A DNA stretch of 64,000 nucleotides, taken from positions 1-64,000 of the forward strand of contig CAJTZN010000015.1 of the NCBI GenBank assembly GCA_910584065.1, read 5' to 3'. Position numbers and translations under genes: made by a program. Below are positions 44,172 to 53,889 of this stretch, piece by piece. Each line of letters begins with the position of its first letter. Within the stretch, counting starts at the first letter, position 1. Source of the DNA: an uncultured Eubacterium sp. Lineage in GTDB: Bacteria > Bacillota > Clostridia > Lachnospirales > Lachnospiraceae. The notes under the pieces were generated by a model. The model was not told where the DNA came from and made no database searches. It was given only the letters and a program-made list of their open reading frames with translations.

Positions 44172-45428
44172 TTATTTTAACAATGCAAGAAAGCGCGCCA
44201 ACTGTTTTTGCTGTCCGGTTACTTTTTTCGACGCCGCCTCCCCGTAGCGTCTGCACGCTTCCCTGTCTCTTACCATTTCAAGGACGCCGTCACGGATCCC
44301 CTCCGCAGTTAGGTCGCACATGCGTCCGTCCACCCCGTCTTCCACCTGCTCGCGGTTTCCGCTGCAATCCGATACAAGGATCGCGCATCCGAGCACCTGC
44401 GCCTCCTGAATCGCGATGCTCTTTCCCTCATACCGGGTCGCATGCACATATAAGTCGGTCTGCGCGTAATAAGGATACGGATTTTCCTTCGCGCCCAGAA
44501 GCAGAAAATCCCGTTCCAAGCCGTATTCTTTTATTTTTTTCTCGAGATTCTTTCGCTCTTCTCCCTCTCCCAGCACATACCACCGCGCTTCCACTCCTTC
44601 CTCCCGCAGCAGTTTCATCGCCTCCACTGCGATTCCGTATGCTTTCTGCGCCGTCAGACGCCCCACCGTCAAAATGCGGATTCCGTCATATTCATCTTCA
44701 AATCCGCCGGACATCTGTGCCCGCTCCCGAATCCGGCCGAGATTTATCATATTATAAAAAATCTCCGTCTTTTCATCATACTCCGGATATGTGTCTAAAA
44801 AATGCTCCCTCACCTCACCCGATACGGCAAAAATCCTGTCAAAATTTTCATAACAGCCGCGGTCGAGCTCTCTCGTATAACCCGCCTTTCCATAATCAAT
44901 ATGTATAAACCCCGCCTTTTTTCGCGCCGTGACATGATCCGCAACATAATATGCGGATCCACCTTCCAGATATGCCACCGCAAGATCATATTCTTTCTCC
45001 CTCCCCAGCTTGCCGTCCAACTTCTGCCCCGACTTGCCGTCCAACTCCTGCCCCGGCGCGCCATCCGACATCACGCGCCACAAAAGTTTATCCGGCAGAA
45101 CGGCCCTTCCTTTCATCATCCGGAACAGATTGCATAAAACATAGGGGAAATTTTTGAACAAACTCCCCTTCCGGAACATTGTCCGCAAAATATATCGGTT
45201 CAGGCGGCTCTTCCCCTCCCGGCTGAGGACGGAATCGTCACAGAAATCCTTATTCAGCAGCGTCACGTGATCCGGAAGCTGATGAACCATCTCGCCCTGA
45301 TTCATCAGCACAAAAAGCGAGACTTCATACTGCTGCGGCGGAAGGCTGCGCAAAAGTTCCAGCATCGCCGTCTCCGCTCCCGCTCCCCCGAGCGTATTAA
45401 TCACAAACAGGATCTTTTTTCTCATCAT
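44172..45428 (-). CDS. Glycosyltransferase family 4
   Basis: The 418-residue GT-B enzyme has an N-terminal acceptor domain (FVINTLGGAGAETAMLELL) and a C-terminal donor domain (ILTVGRLTAQKAYGIAVEAMKLL, then the EGKSIAIQEAQVLG nucleotide-sugar motif with Glu pair). A tandemly repeated linker, GQELDGKSGQKLDGKLG, occurs near residue 125-145. Its ATG overlaps the stop of the DUF2304-like gene. It probably adds sugars in the same pathway as the adjacent GT2. Confidence 0.88.
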   Translation of the reverse strand: MMRKKILFVINTLGGAGAETAMLELLRSLPPQQYEVSLFVLMNQGEMVHQLPDHVTLLNKDFCDDSVLSREGKSRLNRYILRTMFRKGSLFKNFPYVLCNLFRMMKGRAVLPDKLLWRVMSDGAPGQELDGKSGQKLDGKLGREKEYDLAVAYLEGGSAYYVADHVTARKKAGFIHIDYGKAGYTRELDRGCYENFDRIFAVSGEVREHFLDTYPEYDEKTEIFYNMINLGRIRERAQMSGGFEDEYDGIRILTVGRLTAQKAYGIAVEAMKLLREEGVEARWYVLGEGEERKNLEKKIKEYGLERDFLLLGAKENPYPYYAQTDLYVHATRYEGKSIAIQEAQVLGCAILVSDCSGNREQVEDGVDGRMCDLTAEGIRDGVLEMVRDREACRRYGEAASKKVTGQQKQLARFLALLK

Positions 45429-45823
45429 TCCCCCCCCTCCGCGCATGCCTTTTCCAACAGCTCCTGCAGCCTGTCAAGTTCTATGAACATCCGCTCATTT
45501 TCCTGATTCAACAGCGAAACCTGCATGGCAAGCTCCTGTGTCTTCCTGCTGAGCACGGAAATGTATATACTGAAATAAAACAGACAGCACACCACACAAA
45601 CCGCGGCAATGATAATGATAATCGTCCCCGTCCGGCTGACATACCGGCTCCACACGATTGGACGCAAAAAGATTCCGGCCAGGATCAAAAGAACAGATAT
45701 CACTCCCCAAAACAGGCAAAACTGTTCCTTTAACCTCCGCTTTGACAGAGACATGACCGTCTCCATCAAAATAAGTACCCCCCCTGACGTCATAACAATA
45801 CGTAAAATCTCCCCTGTTTTCAC
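45425..45823 (-). CDS. DUF2304-like membrane protein
   Basis: This 132-residue protein has three predicted helices and a C-terminal coiled coil (LAMQVSLLNQENERMFIELDRLQELL). DUF2304 proteins usually accompany GT2 polyprenyl-sugar transferases. The GTG start at 45823 has GGAGG 7 nt upstream and overlaps the pelG stop by 4 nt (GTGA). It likely scaffolds the downstream glycosyltransferases. Confidence 0.75.
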   Translation of the reverse strand: MKTGEILRIVMTSGGVLILMETVMSLSKRRLKEQFCLFWGVISVLLILAGIFLRPIVWSRYVSRTGTIIIIIAAVCVVCCLFYFSIYISVLSRKTQELAMQVSLLNQENERMFIELDRLQELLEKACAEGGE

Positions 45824-47295
45824 TGTTCGCCCTCCTCTTCTACATCCCGTGCGCGCCATTTCCGGTCAAACACTTTGGAATCCGGCATCCGTCCGTATCC
45901 TTCCTCCAGCAGATGGCCTTTACAGAACACGTGCTCATCCAAATGCGTCTCAAGCCATCGAAGCCGCCTGTAAGCCATACACCATCCGGCGAAAGATCCT
46001 GCCAAAACGCCAAGCCCATACCATATTTCCGAAAAATAAGTGGCAGCCACACTGACGACAAATGTCGTGAAACACAAAATGATCGTTGTCGCAACGGCCC
46101 CGCTCAGATCATTAAAATAGTATAAAAATATGATGGCAGAATACATAATAAACAGCACAAAATAACCGGCCGCCATGCACGGGTATATTTTCATGATCAG
46201 ACCATCAAACCCGAACTGGGGCAGCAATATGATGCATACAAAAAACAAAATAACAGAAATAATAAACTGTATCTGTACGAGATTGGTAAGCTGATCCGCA
46301 AGCTGGCGGAACATCCGGCTTTTCGCCAGCTCAATGTCAATATACCTGCCGCCGATGACCGCTTCGGAATATGCCTTGTACCGCTCGTGGAAATGCATCT
46401 CCACACGCGATATGAAAATAACCGTCGTCGGAATATTGGTAAACATGGCGAGATAACTCGCCATATCATATGTCGTGGCGCTGACAAACGAATTGGCGAC
46501 CACGATATGGATATCCGTCGTCCAAAACACAAAATTGTGGATATACAGAGCAAGCGTGTAAAAAAAATTAGCCACCACAAGTTTCCAGTACTGACGGAAA
46601 TATAAAAATACCCTTTTGTACTCTCCGCTGTTCTCGCGGAAATAACTCCTGATCACGGCAAGTTCAAGACTGGCAATAAGCAGAAAACCGAGATCCAGCG
46701 ACACCAGCATCGCAAACGTCTTTTCCATTTTAAAGCTGTTTACAAGTATCATTGACATCAATACCGTAAATATCATTCCGAGCAGGAAGAAAAAGGATAT
46801 TTTTTTGTAATCCTTGCAGATCGAGAGGTAAAGCATCTCATAAAACACGATCAGCAAGGTAATATAACCGCAATAACCCGCAAACACATAAAATACGGGC
46901 ACGCCTCCTACTATGTATTCGCGTATGCAAAACGGAATGCCGAACAGGCAGCTGAATATGACGTTCAAAATAAGCCCCAGATAGAAACACGGCAGAATAT
47001 CTTCGTACTTCTCATCATAAATCACGTCCGACATATATCTAGACAACACCGAATTAAATGGCGCCGCCGTCAACAGGGAAAAGATAAAGATATACAATAC
47101 CGTACTCGCAAACAGTTCCCTCTCAGCGAACCCGACCTTGGATATATCAAGCACAACCTGCATGACCATGATCGACGAGATGACGAGAACCATCGGGGCA
47201 ATCGTGATCATCGTACTGTAACCCATACCGATCAGATTTGTCGTCAGCGTATTTTTTCCATATATACTATTTAATTTTACACCGATTCCCGCCAT
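45820..47295 (-). CDS. pelG: PelG-like exopolysaccharide transporter
   Basis: The 491-residue membrane protein has about 12 helices and a typical PelG start (MAGIGVKLNSIYGK, then helices TMITIAPMVLVISSIMVMQ). PelG belongs to the MOP-like group and forms the inner-membrane complex with PelD, PelE and PelF that synthesises and exports the Pel polymer. The gene starts 3 bp after pelF. Order and spacing match the conserved pelF-pelG pair. Confidence 0.9.
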   Translation of the reverse strand: MAGIGVKLNSIYGKNTLTTNLIGMGYSTMITIAPMVLVISSIMVMQVVLDISKVGFAERELFASTVLYIFIFSLLTAAPFNSVLSRYMSDVIYDEKYEDILPCFYLGLILNVIFSCLFGIPFCIREYIVGGVPVFYVFAGYCGYITLLIVFYEMLYLSICKDYKKISFFFLLGMIFTVLMSMILVNSFKMEKTFAMLVSLDLGFLLIASLELAVIRSYFRENSGEYKRVFLYFRQYWKLVVANFFYTLALYIHNFVFWTTDIHIVVANSFVSATTYDMASYLAMFTNIPTTVIFISRVEMHFHERYKAYSEAVIGGRYIDIELAKSRMFRQLADQLTNLVQIQFIISVILFFVCIILLPQFGFDGLIMKIYPCMAAGYFVLFIMYSAIIFLYYFNDLSGAVATTIILCFTTFVVSVAATYFSEIWYGLGVLAGSFAGWCMAYRRLRWLETHLDEHVFCKGHLLEEGYGRMPDSKVFDRKWRARDVEEEGEQ

Positions 47296-47297
47296 AA

Positions 47298-48731
47298 TCA
47301 GCTCTCCTCTTTTTCCACTTTCGCCCGAAAGATCTCATATATTTCCTTATATGTCTTTCTCATGTCCTCAATCTTATACCGGCTCATCAGCCGGCGGTAT
47401 CCATTCATTCCCATCTGTTTGCGCGATACCGGATTCTCCGCCATCGCAATCATAGCGTTCGCGATTTCTTCCAGATTCATAATGTGCGTAAGGATACCGG
47501 CATTTCCAAAATCATCCCCATCCCCATACAAAAGTTCCCGGCAGTTGCCGACGTCCGTAGCGATCACTGGCTTTTTCGCGGCATAGCTCTCCAGAATCGT
47601 CAGCGGCTGGCCTTCGCTGATGCTCGTAAGAATCGTAAAATCCATTCTCCCGAGATACTCCCTCACGTCAACCCTGCCCGTAAATACCACATCCGGTACA
47701 TGCAGCATATCTACAAGATCAAAGCACTCCTGCGCATAATCCTCATCTTCATCACACGGCCCCATAATCCATAACTTCAGTGCCGGCACCTTCTTTTTGG
47801 CAAAAGAAAATGCCTGTATCATCGTTTTTACATCCTTGATCGGCGTTACACGGAGAACTGCCCCGATATTGATGAGAGACATCTCATCCTCCTTTTTCCC
47901 GGGAAGATCCGCGAGCCGGCCTGTGTCGATCCCATTCGGCGTCACCCGCGTTTTCTGCTGCGGGCAGCCGAGGTCGATCTGCAGCCCCCTCGCATGTTCG
48001 TAGAGGCTGGTAACAATATCCGCCCTCTCATACGCCACCAGCGACATTTTCTTAAACTGTTCAATCCATATATTTTTGTATATTCCCTCTACCCATGACG
48101 CCTTGATAATTTCCTCTTCCCGCTCCCTCGTATAAATACCGTGTTCCGAAATGAGCAGTCCGCAGTTGTAAAACTGCTTCGCCATACTTCCCAAAACTCC
48201 CGCATAACCGGTGGCGACACAATGATACAGGTCGGCGGACGGAATTTTTGTTTTCATCACCAAAAACAGCGGCAGATAAATCGACCGCATCGTCCAGAGG
48301 AAATCGGAAAATACAATATGCGGATATTTTTCATGATAACACTCTTTTGCAATATGAAAAAAATCCGGTCCCATCAATAGCTCGTCGATCGAAAACTTCT
48401 TCGTTCGAAACAGATTAAAGATCACGTCCCAGTTAATATCCTGATCCAGCACCATACTGCGCATCGCCTGATATTCTTCCTTTTTCAGATGAAAACCCAT
48501 TTTCCCATGCCGCTCCGCATGCCAGTCCTTGTCCTCCAGATATACCTCGTGTACCTCCGTGAGATTGTCCGGCAGTTTATAAGCAAATTTACGACTCTGG
48601 GAACGATTCGCCACAATCGTCAGAAGCACAAATTCAATATCAGGAAAATTATTGATCAAACTATGTATCCATCCTGACACGCCTCCGACAACATAAGGGT
48701 AACAGCCCTCGGCAACAACACAGATCTTCAT
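47298..48731 (-). CDS. pelF: PelF-like glycosyltransferase
   Basis: The 477-residue GT4 enzyme with DUF3492 N-terminus (CVVAEGCYPYVVGGVSGWIHSL) is the synthase of Pel polysaccharide, using UDP-linked amino sugars. Seen are SEHGIYTREREEE near 193-205, TPNGID, VTPIKDVKTMIQAF and the donor motif SISEGQPLTILESYAAKKPVIATDVGNCREL. The ATG at 48731 is chosen with GAGGTG 6 nt upstream. It is directly followed by pelG. Confidence 0.92.
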   Translation of the reverse strand: MKICVVAEGCYPYVVGGVSGWIHSLINNFPDIEFVLLTIVANRSQSRKFAYKLPDNLTEVHEVYLEDKDWHAERHGKMGFHLKKEEYQAMRSMVLDQDINWDVIFNLFRTKKFSIDELLMGPDFFHIAKECYHEKYPHIVFSDFLWTMRSIYLPLFLVMKTKIPSADLYHCVATGYAGVLGSMAKQFYNCGLLISEHGIYTREREEEIIKASWVEGIYKNIWIEQFKKMSLVAYERADIVTSLYEHARGLQIDLGCPQQKTRVTPNGIDTGRLADLPGKKEDEMSLINIGAVLRVTPIKDVKTMIQAFSFAKKKVPALKLWIMGPCDEDEDYAQECFDLVDMLHVPDVVFTGRVDVREYLGRMDFTILTSISEGQPLTILESYAAKKPVIATDVGNCRELLYGDGDDFGNAGILTHIMNLEEIANAMIAMAENPVSRKQMGMNGYRRLMSRYKIEDMRKTYKEIYEIFRAKVEKEES

Positions 48732-48774
48732 CCGCTTCACCTCGTTTCCACTTCTCGACTTCTATTATAACACA

Positions 48775-50592
48775 TTATGGCAAAGTATAATAGGGTTTGT
48801 CTGTTTTTTCACAACGGATCGTAACCTCGTTTTCTTTTGCGCAGATCAAATATGCGTCTTCCTCAATTTCCTCATACTCCCCGCCCTGAATGGACAGGAT
48901 CTTCTCTCCGTGCGTCCTCAATATCATCCACACTTCATCGCTCTGCTTCTTCATCCGAACCCGAATCTCATCCCCGACTCTCTCATGTGTATAATCCATC
49001 CCGAGAAAGGCACGGATTCTCCTGTCGCTCTCGGAAGCGGTCGTCTGCGTAAACATACTGAACTTTTTCCAATACGTGTTAATATTGCTGGAAAATTTAT
49101 CTGAAATGACCTCCCAGCGGTCCGCATCGGTCTCCGGCCACGTCACATGATTCATATTTAGTACGATATTGGAATATCCCAGGGCGGTCTGAAGGCTCTT
49201 CATGCGGATATCATCCATATACGTATGGTTGACAGCCTCACTTGTGATACTCTGTCTGGTCAGATCCCTCGTCATATAAGTGACAACCGGATAGTCTTTC
49301 GTATAGCCGGCGGTCACCGTCAGGATGTTGTTTCTCGTCGCAAAACTCTGCAGCCCGGCCGTGCTGCCGCTATAAGACGGAGCGATATAGATGGCGCCGT
49401 ACCGGTAGCTGCTATATGCCGAGTAGAAAAAGATCTCGTCCTGACTCATCTTTTCCTGCAGACTGCCTGCCTTAACGTAGTCAAATGAAAGCCCCGCTTC
49501 CGCCCCTTTTTCCTTGAGCTGTTTCAGATAGAATACCAGCTGCTCCCTCTGGGGCAGGTTTTTGTCCATATAATCGGCCTGCGGCACGAGATAACAGGTC
49601 ATGCGCAGGGCGCTCTTCTCAATCATGGCGCAGAGGCTCGGCCACAGGATATCCCGGTAAACAGCCAGCTGATCGCGGCTGTACAGGCGCTGCATCGTTT
49701 CCTCGTTTTCTGCGGAAAACCCCGGAAAATTGGACACCGAAAGACTCTGTGCATTCACAACGGGATAAATGGTATACGGATTCATCTCCGCCTCCATCGC
49801 ATTCAGGATACCGATCCCCGCCAAATCCGACATATACTCGCCATTTACGGCAAATACTTTCCCGTTACCGATACCGTTGCGCCAAATGAGCGCCGGATAC
49901 TGCTCATTTTTCACATCCGGATCCGGCACCATGCCGACGGCATATGTTTTGCACCCATTCCCGGTCAGATACCACGGAATCGATAAATTCAAATCCTGAC
50001 GCTCTTCCTTTTCTTTCTCATCTTTTGGCACATATATTTCCTGTCCACCCAGCAAAAAACCGGAAAACAAATTGACGCCATCAATATTTTTCGCATTTGC
50101 CCGCACTTCCTGAATCCCAAGTATATTCTTCCATTCCCTGGATTCCTCGATGAACGACGGTTCCGGCAGATTGCAGAACACAACATTCATCCCCCGCTCC
50201 GCCATCTCCGTCAGTGCCTGTATCGCCCCTTTCTCACGGACACGGTCTTCCTCGACGAGGATCATCTGTGCTCTCTCTTCCATATTGTCCGGGCAATCCT
50301 CCATACTGGGGCGCACCATGAGACGTCTCTTTGTAAACATGCACCACTGGGATACTACATTTCCGATGTCGTCGCCGGCGTCCCCGATGAACACAACGTA
50401 TTTTTTGCCATCGCTGTAGGCCGACCCGGAATACGCATTCCACGCATCCACCCTGTTTTCCACCGCATCCCTTGCATACGCGTTGGTGTCATACTGGTTT
50501 CCGACTTCCTTCATCACCTGCGAAAACTGAAACATAAAAAACAGTACGACCATCATAATAATAATCGTGATAAAATTCCGTTTCGATATCAT
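48775..50592 (-). CDS. DUF2194 protein (possible PelA-like carbohydrate deacetylase-fold)
   Basis: This 605-residue protein has one N-terminal transmembrane helix (about 7-24) and a large extracytoplasmic part. Residues ~55-220 look like a glutamine-amidotransferase-type Rossmann fold. The C-terminal half has PQADYMDKNLPQREQL, VVTYMTRDL and VLNMNHVTWPE, with the overall order of a divergent CE4-like deacetylase. No full metal triad could be assigned. In known Pel loci PelA carries a deacetylase, so this is the best candidate for that role, by position. The ATG at 50592 has GGGGGG 7 nt upstream. Confidence 0.65.
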   Translation of the reverse strand: MISKRNFITIIIMMVVLFFMFQFSQVMKEVGNQYDTNAYARDAVENRVDAWNAYSGSAYSDGKKYVVFIGDAGDDIGNVVSQWCMFTKRRLMVRPSMEDCPDNMEERAQMILVEEDRVREKGAIQALTEMAERGMNVVFCNLPEPSFIEESREWKNILGIQEVRANAKNIDGVNLFSGFLLGGQEIYVPKDEKEKEERQDLNLSIPWYLTGNGCKTYAVGMVPDPDVKNEQYPALIWRNGIGNGKVFAVNGEYMSDLAGIGILNAMEAEMNPYTIYPVVNAQSLSVSNFPGFSAENEETMQRLYSRDQLAVYRDILWPSLCAMIEKSALRMTCYLVPQADYMDKNLPQREQLVFYLKQLKEKGAEAGLSFDYVKAGSLQEKMSQDEIFFYSAYSSYRYGAIYIAPSYSGSTAGLQSFATRNNILTVTAGYTKDYPVVTYMTRDLTRQSITSEAVNHTYMDDIRMKSLQTALGYSNIVLNMNHVTWPETDADRWEVISDKFSSNINTYWKKFSMFTQTTASESDRRIRAFLGMDYTHERVGDEIRVRMKKQSDEVWMILRTHGEKILSIQGGEYEEIEEDAYLICAKENEVTIRCEKTDKPYYTLP

Positions 50593-50596
50593 GACG

Positions 50597-52963
50597 TCAC
50601 CCCCCTGCCCGTCCGGAATTATAACCATAATCAATGGCAAAATCATACAGACGGTACGGATTCTGCCGTATTTTATAACAGATAAACTGATCCGTCTCGA
50701 AATATACCTTCATTTCATTCGGATAAAGGCGATGAAACTCCTGTGCCCAGTAATACAGGCGCGACATAACGACCCATCTGTTTTCACCTTTATACATCTC
50801 GATTCCGCCGACATTCGGAAGATCCCTCGCAGCCCCCTCCTCAGATACCGTCTGTCCGCTTCCTTCATAGGGCTCCGTATAATCGATCGGCACCTTTTCG
50901 ATAAAAAAGTAAACGCTGTTTGTCGGTATTTTAATGGAAGGCTCCTCCTCCTGAGCCATATTCTTCAACTCCATTTCCCGGAGAAACGAAATCAGTTCAT
51001 AATGATAACCATGATCTATCCCCATCTGCGTTTCATCATTCGCCGAACAGATCGTCCATGTAAAATCAGTCTCATCCCGGATAATATTGGTCAGGCAGGT
51101 GATCGCCTCGTTTGTCACCAGCTGAGTACTGTCGACCGGCTGCTTTCTGAACTCGCCGTCCCAAAGCAATAAAACAGCTGCGGCAACACAGGCAAGAGAG
51201 ACAAAATTTCGAAATTTCTTCCACTTCTCCGGCCATATAACAAAATACAGAACGCCATCCGCCACAAAAGCGAACACGACCGGAAGCATATAGGCATAAT
51301 AAATCCTGCACCGTCCCGCATCCATCAGTTCCGGAATCCCGAGCCTGCCCGCCGCCTGCAGCACGGACATCAGCGCCATGAAAACGCCGATGGATAAAAG
51401 CATCGCCCCATAGAGGCGCCTTTTTAGCAAAATGAACAACACTCCGAGAATAAACAGGGCGCCGATGCCCCCGGCTATGACCAGATAATACCACGGTTCC
51501 TGTTCTGCCGGCAGTACGCATTCGTTCACGGCATCACGCATACTCCCGCACACTCTGCGGAGTTTGGTGACGATACTCTCCTGAACCGGCACTTTCCCGG
51601 TTTTTTCCCCCTGCGCTCGGGAACCATCCACCTCGGTCCCGGCTTCCGCCCCATCTCCCGCGGCCGCTCCACCAGACGGCTGCTCGATCCGGTTCCCTTC
51701 CGAATCATAATATACAACAGCGTCGCCGGCGTCGTCAGCCGCGTCTCCCGCTTCCCCCGCTTCCTCCGCTGACTCGCCGCTGATGACGTTCATGCCCCAG
51801 CCCAGCGACCCCTGAAGGGGGGTTCCAAAAATAAACGCAACCGCCATCGGTAAGACGGCGACCATCACACTGATCATACACGTGACGACCACACGCCAGA
51901 AGTATCCCTTTCTCACAAACCAGAACAGATACCCCGCCGCCACCCCGACACAGAGCAGTCCGGCAATCATTGTGTCGTAAAAATGAACCGCGAGCGTCAT
52001 GGAAAAACTCATGGCAAAATAAACGAGACAAATAAACGACTCGCCCATTTTTCCTCTTTTCTTTCTCATCTCCTCCCGTCTCTTTTCAAAGAACAGAAAC
52101 GCAAAGTAGGCAGCGGGCAATATAAAGATCATTCCGTATTCCTGTGGGAGCACCGCAAAAAAACGGAGATATGTACTCGCCTGCAGAAAATTCCCCAGCA
52201 CATAAATTCCCACCGCCGCATAGGCAACGTACTTGCTCCGGCAGCAGAGCCGGATAAAACCCAAAAGAACCATATGCAGCATAAGCGTCTGTACAAACGG
52301 AAATACCCGCATAAGTACGTATACATCAATGTCAAACACCGCATGGAGATAGTATATGACACAATGATAGCCAAACGGATACACACCGTCGATAAAAATC
52401 TGGTTCTGACTCATCCCATTGATCCAGAGCATATGCACCGGCGTATCCGATGCGGTATACCCATACCCCTTAAGCAGATGGGTCCCGTAAAACGAAGCAA
52501 GCGCTATCAGTACAGCGAACATACACAGCCACTGCAGCCATCTTTTATAAAATCCGCGGAAAAACGCTCTGATGCCACGGCGCACCGCCCTTCCCAGCCT
52601 CGACAGAAGCCGGTCGGCCAGCGTCTTCATTCCCATATATCCCTCGGATATTTTCCTCAGATCCCTCCACAGTTTTTTCAACGAACGGATGTTATGGTCA
52701 CCATACAAATACCACACAATATATGCCGGCACCACCGTCCCCAGTATGAGCGTGACCGTATTGGATATTTTCAGAAGCTGGAGCAAAAATACCAGGTTCA
52801 TCACATAAAAGTTTCCCGTCAGAAGGCAGATAAAAAACCTCTGCACAAAATCCCGCTCCTTAATTTTTTCATGCAGAACAATCGCCGGCAGCAATACCGT
52901 GACAAAAAGATATGCTGACAAAGTTCCGGTAAACTGTAAAATTGTAAGCACCCGCATGGTCAT
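50597..52963 (-). CDS. Polytopic membrane protein of the Pel-like locus
   Basis: This 788-residue protein has about 13 predicted helices, and a C-terminal extracytoplasmic region of ~200 residues. The central part resembles GT-C or YfhO-type membrane glycosyltransferases in layout (ASDTPVHMLWINGM, then DGVYPFGYHCVIYYLHA). An acidic Gly/Ala-rich insertion (ESAEEAGEAGDAADD...GDGAEAG) interrupts it near 405-475. No catalytic motif is certain. It lies between the PelE-like and DUF2194 genes, so a role in polymer modification or export is inferred. Confidence 0.65.
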   Translation of the reverse strand: MTMRVLTILQFTGTLSAYLFVTVLLPAIVLHEKIKERDFVQRFFICLLTGNFYVMNLVFLLQLLKISNTVTLILGTVVPAYIVWYLYGDHNIRSLKKLWRDLRKISEGYMGMKTLADRLLSRLGRAVRRGIRAFFRGFYKRWLQWLCMFAVLIALASFYGTHLLKGYGYTASDTPVHMLWINGMSQNQIFIDGVYPFGYHCVIYYLHAVFDIDVYVLMRVFPFVQTLMLHMVLLGFIRLCCRSKYVAYAAVGIYVLGNFLQASTYLRFFAVLPQEYGMIFILPAAYFAFLFFEKRREEMRKKRGKMGESFICLVYFAMSFSMTLAVHFYDTMIAGLLCVGVAAGYLFWFVRKGYFWRVVVTCMISVMVAVLPMAVAFIFGTPLQGSLGWGMNVISGESAEEAGEAGDAADDAGDAVVYYDSEGNRIEQPSGGAAAGDGAEAGTEVDGSRAQGEKTGKVPVQESIVTKLRRVCGSMRDAVNECVLPAEQEPWYYLVIAGGIGALFILGVLFILLKRRLYGAMLLSIGVFMALMSVLQAAGRLGIPELMDAGRCRIYYAYMLPVVFAFVADGVLYFVIWPEKWKKFRNFVSLACVAAAVLLLWDGEFRKQPVDSTQLVTNEAITCLTNIIRDETDFTWTICSANDETQMGIDHGYHYELISFLREMELKNMAQEEEPSIKIPTNSVYFFIEKVPIDYTEPYEGSGQTVSEEGAARDLPNVGGIEMYKGENRWVVMSRLYYWAQEFHRLYPNEMKVYFETDQFICYKIRQNPYRLYDFAIDYGYNSGRAGG

Positions 52964-52984
52964 TTACGGTAACCACCTTTCTGG

Positions 52985-53881
52985 TTATTGAAAGACGCGA
53001 ATCAGTTCCAGCGTTTCATTATCGATCACAATATCAGAGCTGCGAAGCTCGTCCATCACTTCAAAAAACTGCTCCCGGCTATCCAGAGAAAAATATAATT
53101 TCAACAAACACGTATACGTGGCAAGCATGTCCGGGTAGCATTTTTTCGCCCGTCTGCACCATTTCTCACATGTCCCGTATTCCTGTATTTCCAGATGGCG
53201 GAGACTCACGGCCTCAAACCGGGCGCTCGTCATCTGTTCTCTTTCCCTTTCATACAGTATCTCGCACGTTTCATCCATAACGGCCACAAAAGCCTTCTGC
53301 TCCATATCCGTGAACACTCTCTGCCTGAGCACCTGATCCATATAATCGATCAGCATAGTGACATATTCTATCTGATTTTCTTCCTGTTTGGCAATCTCGT
53401 TGCGGCATTTCTGTACGGTCGCGCGAAAATCATTGAGCGTATCCTGCAGTACAGAAGCAGCATAGTGGGACGTCTCGGAATCCTCGCTGCCGAGCGCCAG
53501 CGAAATCGAGGCCAGCGAATTGCGGATATCCCCCCGCACGACATTGAGCATGAGCGTCCGGAGATTATCCTTGTCCGTAACCGCAAGCGCCTCTTCCATG
53601 GAAACGACCATCCTGCCCCATTCCTCATCGGCGTGCATGTATGTCTGCACACGGTCTTTCCTGAACACAACATCTGCCAGATCCACCTCTTTGGAAAAAA
53701 AGCCGAGATAGATCACATAGGCCAAAAACACATACAAAGGTCCAAGCCCCGGACACAAAAACATGATCAGGGACTTCACCCCATACCCTAGCAGTTTTTC
53801 CTTTTTCCGCAAAAAATTCCAGATAAAATATGCCGCCGTTACGATGCTGTTGGCTGTTATAAAAATAATAAAATTATCCAT
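52985..53881 (-). CDS. PelE-like membrane TPR protein
   Basis: The 298-residue protein has two N-terminal transmembrane helices (about 3-22 and 38-60) followed by a wholly helical cytoplasmic region. Paired helices such as CEKWCRRAKKCYPDMLATYTCLLKLYFSL suggest TPR repeats near the end. This is the architecture of PelE, which scaffolds PelD and PelF. It lies 8 bp downstream of the SDR-PelD gene, as pelE follows pelD elsewhere. Sequence similarity to PelE could not be tested. Confidence 0.7.
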   Translation of the reverse strand: MDNFIIFITANSIVTAAYFIWNFLRKKEKLLGYGVKSLIMFLCPGLGPLYVFLAYVIYLGFFSKEVDLADVVFRKDRVQTYMHADEEWGRMVVSMEEALAVTDKDNLRTLMLNVVRGDIRNSLASISLALGSEDSETSHYAASVLQDTLNDFRATVQKCRNEIAKQEENQIEYVTMLIDYMDQVLRQRVFTDMEQKAFVAVMDETCEILYEREREQMTSARFEAVSLRHLEIQEYGTCEKWCRRAKKCYPDMLATYTCLLKLYFSLDSREQFFEVMDELRSSDIVIDNETLELIRVFQ

Positions 53882-53889
53882 ATATGCCG

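Noticed and set aside
51983..52918. 311-residue plus-strand frame opposite the polytopic protein gene
   Set aside because: His/Gln/Arg-rich antisense translation of membrane helices; the minus-strand frame has domains, a ribosome binding site and operon context.
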